From Ciona intestinalis (taxonomy: Eukaryota; Chordata; Ascidiacea; Phlebobranchia; Cionidae), in contig NC_020166.2 in the NCBI RefSeq assembly GCF_000224145.3, forward strand, positions 9,086,745 to 9,150,744: DNA of 64,000 bases. The letters run 5' to 3'. Under the pieces are notes generated by a model, which saw only the letters and a list, made by a program, of their open reading frames with translations, made no database searches and was not told the DNA's origin. Made by a program: the position numbers and the translations under genes. Positions 1-12,300 of this stretch are shown one piece after another; the first letter of the stretch is position 1, and every line of letters starts with the position of its first letter.

Positions 1-94
1 GGCATTATGCTTAGTTGGTGTAAGACTAATCACGGTCTACTGAAGATATCTTTAGTAGGCCGCATAAAAGTGGTTGAAATATAAAAGTAGGTAC

Positions 95-3000
95 CGAATA
101 TTGGATTTCCTCTTTCACTGTATGCTCCCACACTCATGGTGTGCGCGTGATCTGCTGTGACTACTATGAGTGTGTCACTTTCAGCTGTCAAGTCAACAGC
201 GCGTTTTATTGCTTTATCAAAAGCCACCAAGTCTGTGAGTGCCAGGTGTGCGTTGGATGCATGGTGTCCATGGTCTGCACGAATATTTGTAAAATATATG
301 AAGTTAAAGGTTAAGCTTGAAAAGGTAGTTTATTATTTTGCACTTTTATTTCAGGTCAGCTCCTGTTGAAGTACCTTATGCATATATAAAACAAAATTTT
401 ATGACCACATTAACAAGACACAGTAACAAATCAGGCTGTATAATTTATTACAAAGCCCTAACCTACCTGAATATTTAATGCATCAACTTCTAGCATAAAA
501 GTAAGCCCATAACCACATCCATACCTATTCTTTCCCCTTCAACCAAAAGGGAATATCCTTTCGTGATTCTTCTGCAGCATCCGGATTGCTTTTTCTGTCA
601 TTTCTTCAAGTGAAGGTTCCCCAGCTGAATCATCCAACCTCCTTGCGTCATAATTCATGTCACATGGTTCGAACATTCCTGTAAGTTAAAATATAAGCTT
701 GTTACTTTTTATTGTACTATTTATTCTATACATGGGAGTCCTATAGTGTGAGACGCCATTGGACCTGATATTTAGACCAGAGCTGACCCATTATCGCAAC
801 ATCACAATTTTGTGGTTGAAGAATTTCATTTAGTGGTATTTTGGTTTATATTCTGATTTAAAAGACTAAAAAGCAAGCCACAGTCCAGGACAAAATAAAT
901 GCACAGAAACAGAAGATTTAAACCATTTTGATATAACATTCAAACATCTTACCCAGTAACCTATCTGTAGTAACCGGATCTACTTGATCAAACTGTTCCT
1001 GGTTCCAAACAAACTTGGCTGTATTTCCATACTTGATTTGCCAGTCTGATATAAGATCCTGCCCATCTTGCCTCTCATAACTTTGTTTCGGGTATTCTTC
1101 ATCTGGGACGCCTTGGGGTCGGAAATATTTTCGTCCACCACCCAAAGCAACCTGCAATGAACAGAACATTCCCAGTGATAACCATGCCTATCTCCAGCCA
1201 ATTTTTTCAGGTTTAACCCTTTAACTGCCGCCTATTTTTTCAAAATTTTTAATTTTTGACCAAGTATCATCTAATTGGATTTTGTAGCCAAACTATAGCA
1301 GTTAGAGCAAAACATGCTATAGAAAGTTTGAAGAGTATAAAATTCTTTTCAACTTCATATTTTTAATTTTTTGATGACGTCATCAAAATAACGATGACGT
1401 CATAATGAATTTTTCAATATAGAATATTTCAGGAATGAACAAAAATATCCAAAAGTAATGCATTGCAAACTTAATCAGTATCAAATTATCTTTCTTTTGA
1501 TGTATAAAATGTACTTCTAGCATGTTCATACAGGTAAAAATCTCATAAAGAGCCATTGGCGTCATACTTTCAGCCTCCTAATGATGGTGCTATTGGTGCT
1601 TTTGACAAACTTATTGTTTTCAGTGAATAAAGTAAATTGTGGTCTGTTGTATTCATCAATGAGGCTCTAGAAAACACAAATTCAATGACAAAACAAAGTA
1701 AATAACAAAGCTTTGAAACATCAAACATAGTTTGAAGTGTCCTCAGGATGATTCGCTTGATTTTTATTGAAAGGAAGTAAAGTTTCCTCACTTCAATATC
1801 CTATAGGTCCTATTTCTGCTGANNNNNNNNNNNNNNNNNNNNNNNNNNNNNNNNNNNNNNNNNNNNNNNNNNCAAACAGATTTGCTTATTTTGGACATAT
1901 AAACCACACTAATTAGAGTAATACCAGCTCATTCAACAAATAAAAGCAAAGAAAATGCAAGCCTATGTGTCCCAGTGTCCATTTGAGCTACTTTGTACAA
2001 AAATTCTGTTCTAGTACCCCTACAATGAGTTTTCAAAGCTAAAAATGCTTTGCGAAGCCTAAACAACGCTTGAATACAAGGGGAATCCCCTACTGCAACT
2101 CCGAATTGGCGCGAACAGGAGATTACAGCAAAATTGGGGACATAACTAAAGGAAAATGGCTAAATTTGGCTAAAAATCTTCAAAAACTTTGACAAAACAA
2201 TACTCAAAATGTTTAAATACGTTGATATATTTTTTATTGCTGAAATCAAAAGGAAATTGCTTCCTCTTTCAAATGAAACCAAATTTGGGATCGATAATGG
2301 AGAAATGACCACAAAATCACCGTTTAAGTGACGTGTGGGGTCCCAGAGCGACTTTAGTCGCCATGGGCAGTTAAAGAGTTAAGTATCAATGCTACCATTG
2401 TGAGTGCATAGGTCCTTGGGTAGGACACTTAAAAGCCATTGTTTCAACCCAGTGGTCATTTATAAGTAGTCTATATTGTCAGCCATACATTATATTAAAC
2501 AAACATTCAGAAAGTTACAGTATATACCAATTAGGTGAGTTAGCCAACGAACTAATGTTAAAACAGCTTTAATTAGTCAAGCTACATTAATATCAACTTA
2601 CTGTGATCATGTCAGATGAATCCATGAATTGTTGCGCAATATCTTTACACCCCTCTTGTATTGCACTTTCAGGTAAGTTGTTATCCCCATACCACCCCCT
2701 GCTTGGTGTATGTGCGTAAGTGCCAGCAGGTGATGCATGGACTATTCTTGTGGTTGTAACTATTCCTGTTGATTTGCCTAAAACCCAATGAGAAAATATT
2801 ATAGTGTGTGAATCACGTAAAGACAGCGGCACAGCCATCATACATTGTAACATCTTGGTATCCCAAAAATTGTCTGGTGTGGGGCAGTAGTTACGGTGGT
2901 CATCCATGGATTGTTTGTTGTCTTTTATTGATTAATAAAAGTGTCAGCCATGCATACACAACAAAAATAAGACAGTTGGCTAGAGTGAATAGATAGGAAC

Positions 3001-4265
3001 TTATGGGTGACAAATTGTTAGCCAGGAGAGCTTTATCAAATATTATAGTCTTACCTGCTTTGTAAGCCTTCACTAATGTAGATTCCACCTCATTGCCCTT
3101 GACGGAACTGCAATCCCCATATTCAACATTGCCATTTAAACCTATTGTAGAGTAATCGCTTTTGACTCCACACAGATAAGCAGTTGCAGTGCAAGCTGAA
3201 TCAGACACTTGTTGATCAACTGAGTATGTCTGTGGAAAGAATATTGAGTCATATGTTAAGTAATATTAAAATAGTTAAATAATATTTATTAGTAAGAGGC
3301 TTTAAGTGGCAGTGTTTGAAGATCTATCCTGGTAGTTTCTACATTGCATTAAACAGTAAACGTTATTAAAACTGGGGTAAGTTTGTTTCATACACTTGTG
3401 CATCTAACTAGCACTGACTCGGCTGTAAATATTGAAGCAGTGGAAATCATATGAAATGATATTATATCTGATCAATGTGTGAGGCCCCAGAGAATTTACA
3501 TTTAAACTAGATTTTGCACAAAACAAGTACAAACTAAAACATTGATATGCTACAGATTTCAAAGTTGTGGGGCTTATGGTGTAATTAAATGTCTGAATAT
3601 TAGCAGTTGTATACCAGCAACAAACCTTTGAAAGACCAGCAAAGTGAAACTGATCCATGGCTAATGTGGATTCTTCTCCACTCTTGCCTTCTAACTGTCC
3701 CTTCAGGATTCTACCAGCAGTTATAGTTGCCACACTCATGCCATCACCTGTGTTGATTTTGCAAAGCAATACATTATTAAAACGAACAACAGCTGCATAT
3801 GTGGGCAAAAATAGAACTTTTAACCAAGAAAACACAGAAATCTTAATTTTTAGAAGATTCTACTTCAAAATAGACAACTACAAAGTTTAAAAAAAAATGA
3901 CCTAGAAACAAAATAATATTTCTTGCAACATTCTTGTTTAAGTTTTCTCTTTCGAGAGCAATATCAATTTCTTCTTGGCCGAGTTTGTACCAATATTCTG
4001 TTGTTTCTTCTTCATCTGAGAGGAGGAATAAATTTAACTTAGAGATTACAATGGTGGCAGCATAAAGCCTCACAGCCGTAACTCTGTGCTAGATACAGGC
4101 ACACCATTTTTTTTTGCCACCAACTTTGTCTAAAGTTGTCAACTATGGATAAGTCATTCAAGTTTCCACCCACGAGGTTATAAATTACTGACCTGTCCAT
4201 CCTCTAGCAGATGAAATAGTTACAAACCCACACATGAAACATAACCCAATAACAAATTTATTCAT
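95..4265 (-). CDS. ALPL: Alkaline phosphatase (tissue-nonspecific type), partial at C-terminus
   Basis: Secreted or GPI-anchored metal-dependent phosphomonoesterase. Eight exons are visible on the minus strand: 4265-4193 (start and signal peptide [14 protein letters not shown]...), 4015-3902, 3747-3626, 3229-3055, 2777-2602, 1151-953, 678-525 and 274-95, each bounded by GT/AG. Family blocks appear in order: LFLGDGMS (metal-binding Asp), [16 protein letters not shown] (nucleophile Ser), [37 protein letters not shown] (metal His) and VVTADHAHT. The order and spacing match vertebrate ALPL. The last exons, including the final metal histidine region and any GPI signal, lie beyond position 1. Two oddities: Gly after DSA is Cys, and exon 7 needs removal of one base near 557-563 to stay in frame. 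Without that, translation stops at 539-541. It may be a functional gene with an assembly error or a recent pseudogene. The family call itself is very secure. Confidence 0.93.
525..678 (-). other. Alkaline phosphatase exon 7 with apparent 1-bp frameshift
   Basis: Upstream codons read [13 protein letters not shown], as expected for the family. After the AAA run (559-561) the conserved LLVEGERI block is in the +1 frame. Uncorrected, a TGA falls at 539-541, before the exon's donor at 524. One surplus base (or two missing) explains it. The acceptor (AG before 678), the donor and the next exon's phase all fit the corrected frame, giving ERI-DHGHH across the junction. A homopolymer-type sequencing error is the simplest explanation; a real null allele is the alternative. 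Confidence 0.8.
1375..1402. promoter_or_regulatory. Two palindromic CRE octamers (TGACGTCA)
   Basis: TGACGTCA occurs at 1375-1382 and 1395-1402, 20 bp apart. The first sits in a longer palindrome reading TTTGATGACGTCATCAAA. This is the consensus CREB/ATF site. Both lie inside the piggyBac-like element, so any regulatory role for the host gene is inference. Confidence 0.35.
1823..1872. other. Assembly gap (50 N)
   Basis: A run of 50 N inside the alkaline phosphatase intron and the piggyBac-like element. The true gap length is unknown. Confidence 0.99.
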
Positions 4266-6348
4266 TTTACAACCTCTAAACAAGTTGATATATTCTTACA
4301 GCCTGTTACTAATCATTGTTTAACTTTCCGCAACAAATGACAAGTTACAATTTAAACATCATAAAAAGTTTCAATTACTTAACAATATTTAACGATAAGT
4401 TTTTACAGTTACAGTTACACAGAACATGCTCTATTTATTATATCTGGATAAATTTCATAACTTTTTTTGCTTCACCACACAATTACACAAAGTACTTGAC
4501 ATTTAACTAAATTAAAACTTTCTGTAAATTAAAAAAAATCTTTGTCTATTATTTGCAGCAGAACTAATGAAACAAACACTCCTATTTTTCAACCATGCTG
4601 TACCATTCACACATAGCTATTCATCATTGTTTGCATTATAACCACTAAACAAACAGTTTATGCATTAACAATCTCATTTTATCCCTTGCACAACACTGTG
4701 CAAACACAAAATCTTTACACATTCCTTTTGCACTAATACACATAAAATGAAAGTTATAACAAAATTCTTTTGTTCAGAAGTATTTGAAAGTACAATTACC
4801 ATAAATTCAAGAAACCACAACAATTAAAAAATTAAAGTCCAAGTGGGCATGAAAGATTATGTACCACTACAGAGTTGTTAGGGTTCTCTTGTTGATTTAG
4901 AAACCCCTGCTTTGAGCAAACAAACTAGACATAACTTTAAGATAAATAGTTATTTCTTTCAGTATAATAACTAAAAAGACACTAACTTATAAGAATAAAC
5001 AAACAATACTTACAAAATCAGTCATTAGGATACAATATGGATAAAGATACATACAAAGAGTTGAAAAGTTTGTCCGACAATTTAGAAATTCCATGTATAA
5101 TTGTAAGTGTACATAATGCTGTAATACGAACAAAGCACTTTTACCTTAGTATAGAATTGGTTATCGTCAAGTGGTGCGACATGAGCAGTAACTATAATTT
5201 ACTTTACAGTAATAGGAGTTTCTGTAATCTTATTAAAGGCTATAGAATTAACTTTATTATTATAATTTATACAGGAGTGGTTTTCTGTAATTACACTTCA
5301 CGTTGTTTGATCAATAAATATTTGTTTCTGCTTGACTTATTGTATGAACAGCGTAAATGTACACAGTAAACTAATTAAATCTTAATCCATAGCCTTCATA
5401 GTTTGTCGAAGGTTTCTAAACCTTTTGGATTCACCAGCCACGCTTCTAACTGACGTTCTTTTCTACACTTTTATCCATTGCGTGTTTTATCTACTGTGGT
5501 TCTGTTGTTGATTTCATTTTCTTCGTTGTTCTAAATAATCCGACCTTCGTTACTTTATTAAATCGATTTTTATTAAATGTTATTTGTTTATAAACTTTAT
5601 GTTTTGTGCTATTACCACGTGCTGTTGGAAAATTTAAACAAAGCGCGCCATAGGGTATTATCCTAACAAAACATGACGTCATTTTTATAGACATCTTAAT
5701 TAATTCGGAGGTAACTTAAACTCGAAATAGGACTTTTTCGAAGCTTTGCTAATTAATTTTAATATGAAATGTATTTGCCTATCTAAATGAAATATAACCA
5801 ATTAAAAAGAACTATATTTTACTTATCCCATTAAAACTAAATCTGCTGAAGTAATAGTATTTAAATACAAAAAGATATTTATCACAAGCGTGGTCAGGGA
5901 TAATCCAATCTGTAAAACCTAAAAAAAATGTTATTGCCCGGCCACGCGAGAATAAATAAGTTTCTAAGTGTATGGGTTTAAATTTAAAAAACAAAACTAC
6001 AAAATATTTAAGATGTTTGTGGCATTTGTTGCAAATAAACATAACTTTTAATAACATCAACTATTGCCAAGTTAACAAATGAAATCAGTAACAAACACAA
6101 AAGAAACGAAAAATACAAATTTATTTAATTTAACACTCAGTTAAGAGTGTTGGCTGAATTGCATTCATAAAGTACCGGGAGAGTCGAAATCAAACGTACA
6201 AGGCAATTAGGAAGAGAAAGTTAATTTGCACACCAGACGTTAAAAAGTTAAAATTTAAAACAAATTTTAAGTGACAGTGCGTTGGCATCGTGTTTAATGG
6301 TAAACTATGCAAACTAATACTTTGAATTGAAAAAGCTCTCTACCGCCA
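4266..6348. other. Intergenic region between alkaline phosphatase and ceramide synthase
   Basis: Lies 5' of alkaline phosphatase and 3' of ceramide synthase, both transcribed leftward. It is AT-rich with no recognisable protein blocks. It holds a TGACGTCA octamer at 5674-5681 near GC-richer sequence around 5610-5690 (CACGTG at about 5616, GCGCGCC at about 5643), which might mark a promoter. The only conserved-looking signal otherwise is the poly(A) signal for ceramide synthase. Confidence 0.5.
6120..6125 (-). promoter_or_regulatory. Candidate poly(A) signal of ceramide synthase
   Basis: AATAAA on the minus strand about 225 nt downstream of the ceramide synthase stop codon (6349-6351). Position is plausible for the 3' UTR end, but other A/T hexamers nearby make it uncertain. 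Confidence 0.4.
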
Positions 6349-9300
6349 TCACTTGGCCACAGGTTTTCTTAAAGTTACACCATTGGATGGCGCATCACCC
6401 AGGCCAGACTTCTTTCGATTTTCTTCATTTCCTTCGTCTGAATCTGTCGCCTCACTTTCACTTCGCTCATCAGTTGCCTATGATGCAATAAAGGGACGTT
6501 ATTACTTCATAATATATTGTATATACAACACAATGTTATAGTATTGTGGGGTAAGATGGATACCATTAGTAAATGATATCCCATATTTCCTAAATGTTTT
6601 TATCAAACTAGAAACATCCTGTTTTACTATCTAATGTTGCCTATTCTAAAACAACAATATTATAACTTAATATTACAATACCACAATACATAATTATACA
6701 TTGATTATACACAATAAATCAGCTGTACAAATTGCAGATATAAAAAGAATATTTATTTAAATCTAAAAAAAATATACAGACCCTATGAATTCAGATAAAA
6801 CTATACTGCTGTTGCTACCAGAGACATTGTTAATAATTTGGAATTTGCTGTTTTAATGCACAAATGCTGAAATGATTTATTGTAAACGTTTTTGTCTGCT
6901 GGGAAATATGAGACTGTATCTGCCATAACATACATATAAGTCATGTGATGTCAAACAAAATAAACAATGTTTTGCCTGCCCTGACATACATGAAACTATA
7001 AATCATACATGTAATGCAATCTCAAATGTTATTCATGCAATGTCAGACTATATACATAACTAATTAATTTACAACAGGTTGTTCGTTGTTGTGTCCAGGT
7101 TTAACATAGAATTTTTTATTAAAGCATCCAGATTGGTATCTATGTAAGAAAAATTGACAAGCACAGATTTATTAGGTTTATTTTATGCTTTGCAGCAACA
7201 ATTTTTATAGAAAAAAGTTTTTTTTACTTATTAATGTTTTTTTTTTTGGTTTATATTAGCACTCTAGCAGCAACAGTTCATAAAAATGTGAATTTAAAAA
7301 CAACATTTGTACCAACTCAAGATAAGTTCTCTACATTTAATATTCATTATTTACCTATAAGCTGTCGCATAAATTACAACTGGTCACAGGGCCAAAGGTT
7401 ATAATAACCAACAGAGGCAAGTAGTGATTATGTTAAATATTAATCTTGATAAGAAACCTTTTCATCACGCAACATGATTGACATTTTTAACATTTAATTA
7501 TATTGGGTGCTTAAAGTCACAACACAATTCTAAAGTTAAGATGGCATGGCTTGTCGGGACATTTGTGTTTTAGAACTGTAGTTTTACCTTTATACAGCTT
7601 TACCCTACTGTTGGGTTTGGGTATCTATACGAACCAGTACAGACAAATTATACAGTATTTGACCTCGACATATTATTTAACAAGGTTCCTTAATTTTCAT
7701 GCAATGAATGTAACCACATTAAAAAATGTGACCCGTTCAAAATTAAAGTTATTTCGGTAAAAATTAAAAACTCAACGCCTAGAGACTAGTAATTTTACTC
7801 ATTTTTAATATTTGACACAATAATCAAAGAAGTTCCCCATGTTTACTATAAATGTAACCCAATTTTAACAATGCGACACCTTTAAGTCTGAGAGTGTTCA
7901 AATTTCACAATAAAATCAAATCAGAAAACAACTTACCGCGCCTCCCTGTTTTACCATCTTTACCACACCCTTCACAATGAAACTGCACCAGTATATATGA
8001 AGGAACTGCAGTAGTGACAACCATACACAGAATATGTACCATGAAGGAAAGGGACCAACCACCTCCCATGCATCAAAGTAAATCGAATTTAAAACCCTGA
8101 GAGTGTAAATATTAGTTGGGAAGTGGTTAGAGCATGGGTTGGAGGGACTTTTCTACTCCCATTCCCACGTTCGAGCTACTGATATTATTGCAGTGCGTGG
8201 ATAAGCAGGGTTGACTTTTGGTTAGTTTTGGCATTTATATTCTTACGGGTGGGAACATGGTTGACTTGGTTGCTAATCCCATTCCCCCAGTCAAGCTGCT
8301 GAAGTTATTGCAGTGTATGGGAGACATGACTCTTGCTTGGTTTGTTTTATCTTTATATTTTTCCACAAACTTACATACATGGTAACTTGTTAGCAGGCAC
8401 GAGGTGTATGAAACAACAACAACACCCTTGTTATGGACAATTGTCTGTCTCCCGCCATGAGAGGATAAAAAAGTTACATTCATTCATTTTCATGGGTGGG
8501 AACTTATGTGAGCTATTCATGGTTTTTACTGTCATGTCCACAGTCTAGCTTGCATTATAAAAACATGCAGCCATTTTTATTTATTTTAATATAAAAAAGT
8601 TAAAAACTAAATTGATAAATTACCAGAATGGAAAATAAACAATCCTTGCAAGCATGAAAGTGAGAGAGAAACACACAAGACCAGTAGTTGCTAACACGTC
8701 ATGTTTCAAGTATTTCGCAATCTTTGATGCCTGTGTTGTGGTCAATGGAAATTATTTGCTTGACTTGATTTATAACAAAGTTTTTAAATGTAAGAGTAGA
8801 GCAAGGGTTTTAAATTATGTTAAATGTAATTGTTGCTTTGAACATAGTGGATATCAACCATATTACACCGAATATTGTAAACAAACAGATTGGGTTTACT
8901 GCCTAAAACACATTTAACACATATCTCAGGCTTGGGAAATGGGATGTAGGTACATATTACTCCAACACACAGGATGCTACCACATACACACCACTGATGC
9001 AATTTATAGACACTTAATAATAGAGACTTTATTCTATGGGAGTTAGGTCTTCAGTTATGCATAGCTGAGACCTGGGATGTAGGTCCATTACCACAACACC
9101 CAGGCTGCTACCACCTAGACCGCACTGCGGCAGTTTATAGACACTCAATAATACAGATTTTATTCTAAAATGGCAAGGTCTTCAGTGAGGCACACCTGAG
9201 ACATGGGATGTAGGTATATTGCCTTAAAATACATTGGCATTACTTTATCCCTAAAAAAGCCCTTTATACAGAGACCCACAATTCTCTCACCTCTAAAAAT

Positions 9301-12300
9301 ACATCTGAGAAGTCATGGAGTTGCATTATAAGCATACCAATGTTAAGCATGTTTATTGAATATGAAAAACAAATGAGTAAAATGGTGGCAAAGTGGTGAA
9401 TGCACATTACCCAGAAATCCTGGAACAAAATAATTGGTTGAGTTAAAACGCTTGATCACATCTCACAGATAATGTTTTTTAAATTTTGCAAAAAACTTGG
9501 GTGACATTAATAACATGCAGTTAAACTTATAGTGTCTAACATAGGGAACCCCATTGATTAATGTAGAAAACGCAATTGGCTTTTTTATTTGATGTAGACA
9601 CCTAACATCAGAGTAAAAGCTGTTCAAGCTTTAAGAGGTACAAAACATATGATGTAACTTCTGTTTTAAAATTTGGGTGACATGAGCGCTATAACAATAT
9701 TTTTTTCCGTTACTACCCGACTTTTCGCTTTTTTAAACTTTACGCTTTTTGTTATCAACGAAATAAATTTCATACAATCAAAACTCACCTTTCTTTTGAT
9801 GTCAAAGAACTGAGTTATTGTGCAAGATGCATAGAATGCTAACTCAGTTTGATAGTACCAATAACTAGACAGTGTTAGTTGTTGTTTATCTGGATAGCCC
9901 ACCCAACACATGCGTGTCTCCCATGGACATTTGGGTGAAGTGAAATGCATGGCAAATATACCAAACGTAAGAACACCAGTGTAGAATAATAAGCGCCACC
10001 TGGAAAATATAAAACGTGTATGAAAATTATAGTAATACTAAAATAGGTTGTAGAAATAAAAAGGGCTGTGAAACATCTGTTCAGGTTGCATGTGGCAAGA
10101 ATAGGGAATGTTTGGCCATGTATTACAGTTGTACTAGAATCGGGTGTAGCTATGAAAATAGGTTGGTAAACACTGCAGGTTTGGTTGTAAAAATAAGTTG
10201 GTAAACACTGGGTATTTGGTTGTGAAAACGATGGGGAACACTGGCCTAACCAGTCCCTCAATTTCATCTTAATACTCATCTTAAATTACTTTAATTCATC
10301 AAATATTAGTTAGGTTTGCTTAAATTGATTTGTCAGCTTAAACTAAACCACAACATGCTGTGTTTGGGTCCAAAGTGTAATTGTAAATCATGGAAGTAAA
10401 ACGTAAATGTAAGTGGTGTTTATCTTGTTATTGTAGGTAAACAAGCTGTACATTGAACCATATGGTTATAACATCATCTTATTTAAGATGTGTAAAGAAA
10501 TAAAGTAATGTATCTGTATTCTTGCAATGCATGTTTTATAAGGTAAATAAAATATTGGTTTCAGTAAAAATTATGTCAATTTTTATGCCAATGGAAAAAA
10601 TACAATATGGCATTTAGCAAAGGAACAACAAAATTAAAAATTTGAAATTACTAAAGTAATTTGATTAGTATTGTATGCCTGTACCACACTAAGGGTAATG
10701 AACATCAGCCTCTAACAACTTTGCGAGCCTAAGCATCCAACACTTAATTCTCCACGTTTTAAGTGGCTCTTATGGTCAGAGTTGAGGACCAGATTTTTCA
10801 ATAGGTTGGTCATTATTTTCCACTCTCAACATTCCTATAGGGACCACTGTATATTGCTCTTGGGAGATAGCTTAGGCCTAAATCAGCATATTTTCTAACC
10901 AATGGGTCAAAAGTTTCTTTCGAAAAAGTTTAAAAAGTATGTTTTGTTGAAGCTTTATTTGAATTGTTCATTTCTGTTAATTTTAGTACACAAAATTACC
11001 CCAAAATTAACCATGATACAGCTTGAAAAGCTGTGCTATACACTATATGGGTGGGTTTCTATAGCAAGACATAAGCCTTTGCCTTGGGATTTATGCCCAA
11101 GTTGGCCTGTTATTCTGTGACAGCAGTATTGTGTATGCTATATGCACATTCAACTGTGTCTCTATGAGAGTGACGTTACAGGGCAAGGCCCTGGGATTTA
11201 GGTCTAAGTTGGCCTGTTACAGCAGCACATTCCTGCTCCAAGTAAAGGTAATTCTTTCTTACACAGTCTCGGAAAACTTTATAAGTTTTGAAGGACGGTG
11301 GATTTCCCTTTTTTTTCGAAACCATCTTTGAACTTGCCGTTCACTCCAGTCAAGTTGTTTACATAAACCTGGTAATAACATTGGGGGTTTAATTTTAAAC
11401 AAGTATGCAGCCAACATAAATTGCAACATGCAGCATAAAATGTGTTGCCACTAGCTGCCAACAGGCAAAGCATAATTTATTAATCTAATTCTAATGAAGG
11501 CCTTTTTTCAAATTAATATTGACACAGTGTTTCATTGCCCTATTCAGAGTGATAAAAGTAAATTCTTTAAACAAGAATATTTATTACAACCATTTCATGA
11601 CTTATTGCGTATATAAACAAGTATTTACGTAGTTCTATATCATGGCTGTTACACCTCAAAGATTTTAATATTTTTTTATATAATACACCCATGATATTTA
11701 TGGTCTGTAAACCAATATAATAATATTGTGGTGTTGTCAATTTAATTATTAATATTGTCCTAAAAGTAAACATTAAACAATATATATATAATAAAGTTAC
11801 AGTTTTAATGGCACAATTTAATTAATGTTTTTATACATTAGAACTAAATGAAAGTTGATAGAAGGTCAAACTAATTAAAGATTCATTCCTTAATTATATA
11901 ATTGATTAATTGTCGAAAGCAAACTTTATTGTTCACTTAATTGTATTGATTATGGATTGCATTGTACATTTAATGAAGAAACTCATTTAAACTACATTTG
12001 AATAATTTGTTTAATGAAAATAAAGACAACAACAAATGTAAAATTATTCTACGTCCATATCCAATATATTTTAAAATACACACAACATATTAAAGTAGAA
12101 TAAAATGGCTTTCCCTCAAGACTTTCCATTTCCCAAATACTCAAGTTAAATTACGAATATCATCGGTCCAGATTGTCAAAGCTTTACTTAAGTAGTTTAC
12201 TAGTTTTAACACAGTGGGCAGTTTCTATAAATTTTGCTGTGGTTGCACAATTATAAATAGATTTTGAAGAAACATTCAAAAGTGTAAACACTTTGCTCCC

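Larger units (their letters stand above)
1213..2382. mobile_element. piggyBac-like non-autonomous DNA element
   Basis: Both ends carry TTAA immediately outside an inverted terminal repeat: TTAA then CCCTTTAACTGCC at 1213-1229, and the reverse complement of CTCTTTAACTGCC followed by TTAA ending at 2382 (12 of 13 bases agree). TTAA target duplication with CCYTTT..CTGCC termini is characteristic of the piggyBac superfamily. No transposase reading frame is visible, and the interior holds an assembly gap of 50 N, so it is either a MITE or a deleted copy. It lies in the intron between alkaline phosphatase exons 5 and 6. Confidence 0.72.

Noticed and set aside
5037..5189. Small plus-strand open frame starting MDKDTYKELKSLSDN with a GTAAGT donor after 22 codons and a possible 47-nt intron leading to YRIGYRQVVRHEQ and a stop.
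   Set aside because: Splice signals are suggestive, but the protein is tiny, I recognise no family, and the intron would be unusually short. Kept only as a lead.
5491..5694. Minus-strand 67-residue basic open frame starting MSIKMTSCFV.
   Set aside because: No family resemblance, no splice context, and it lies in AT-rich intergenic DNA. Chance frame is likely.
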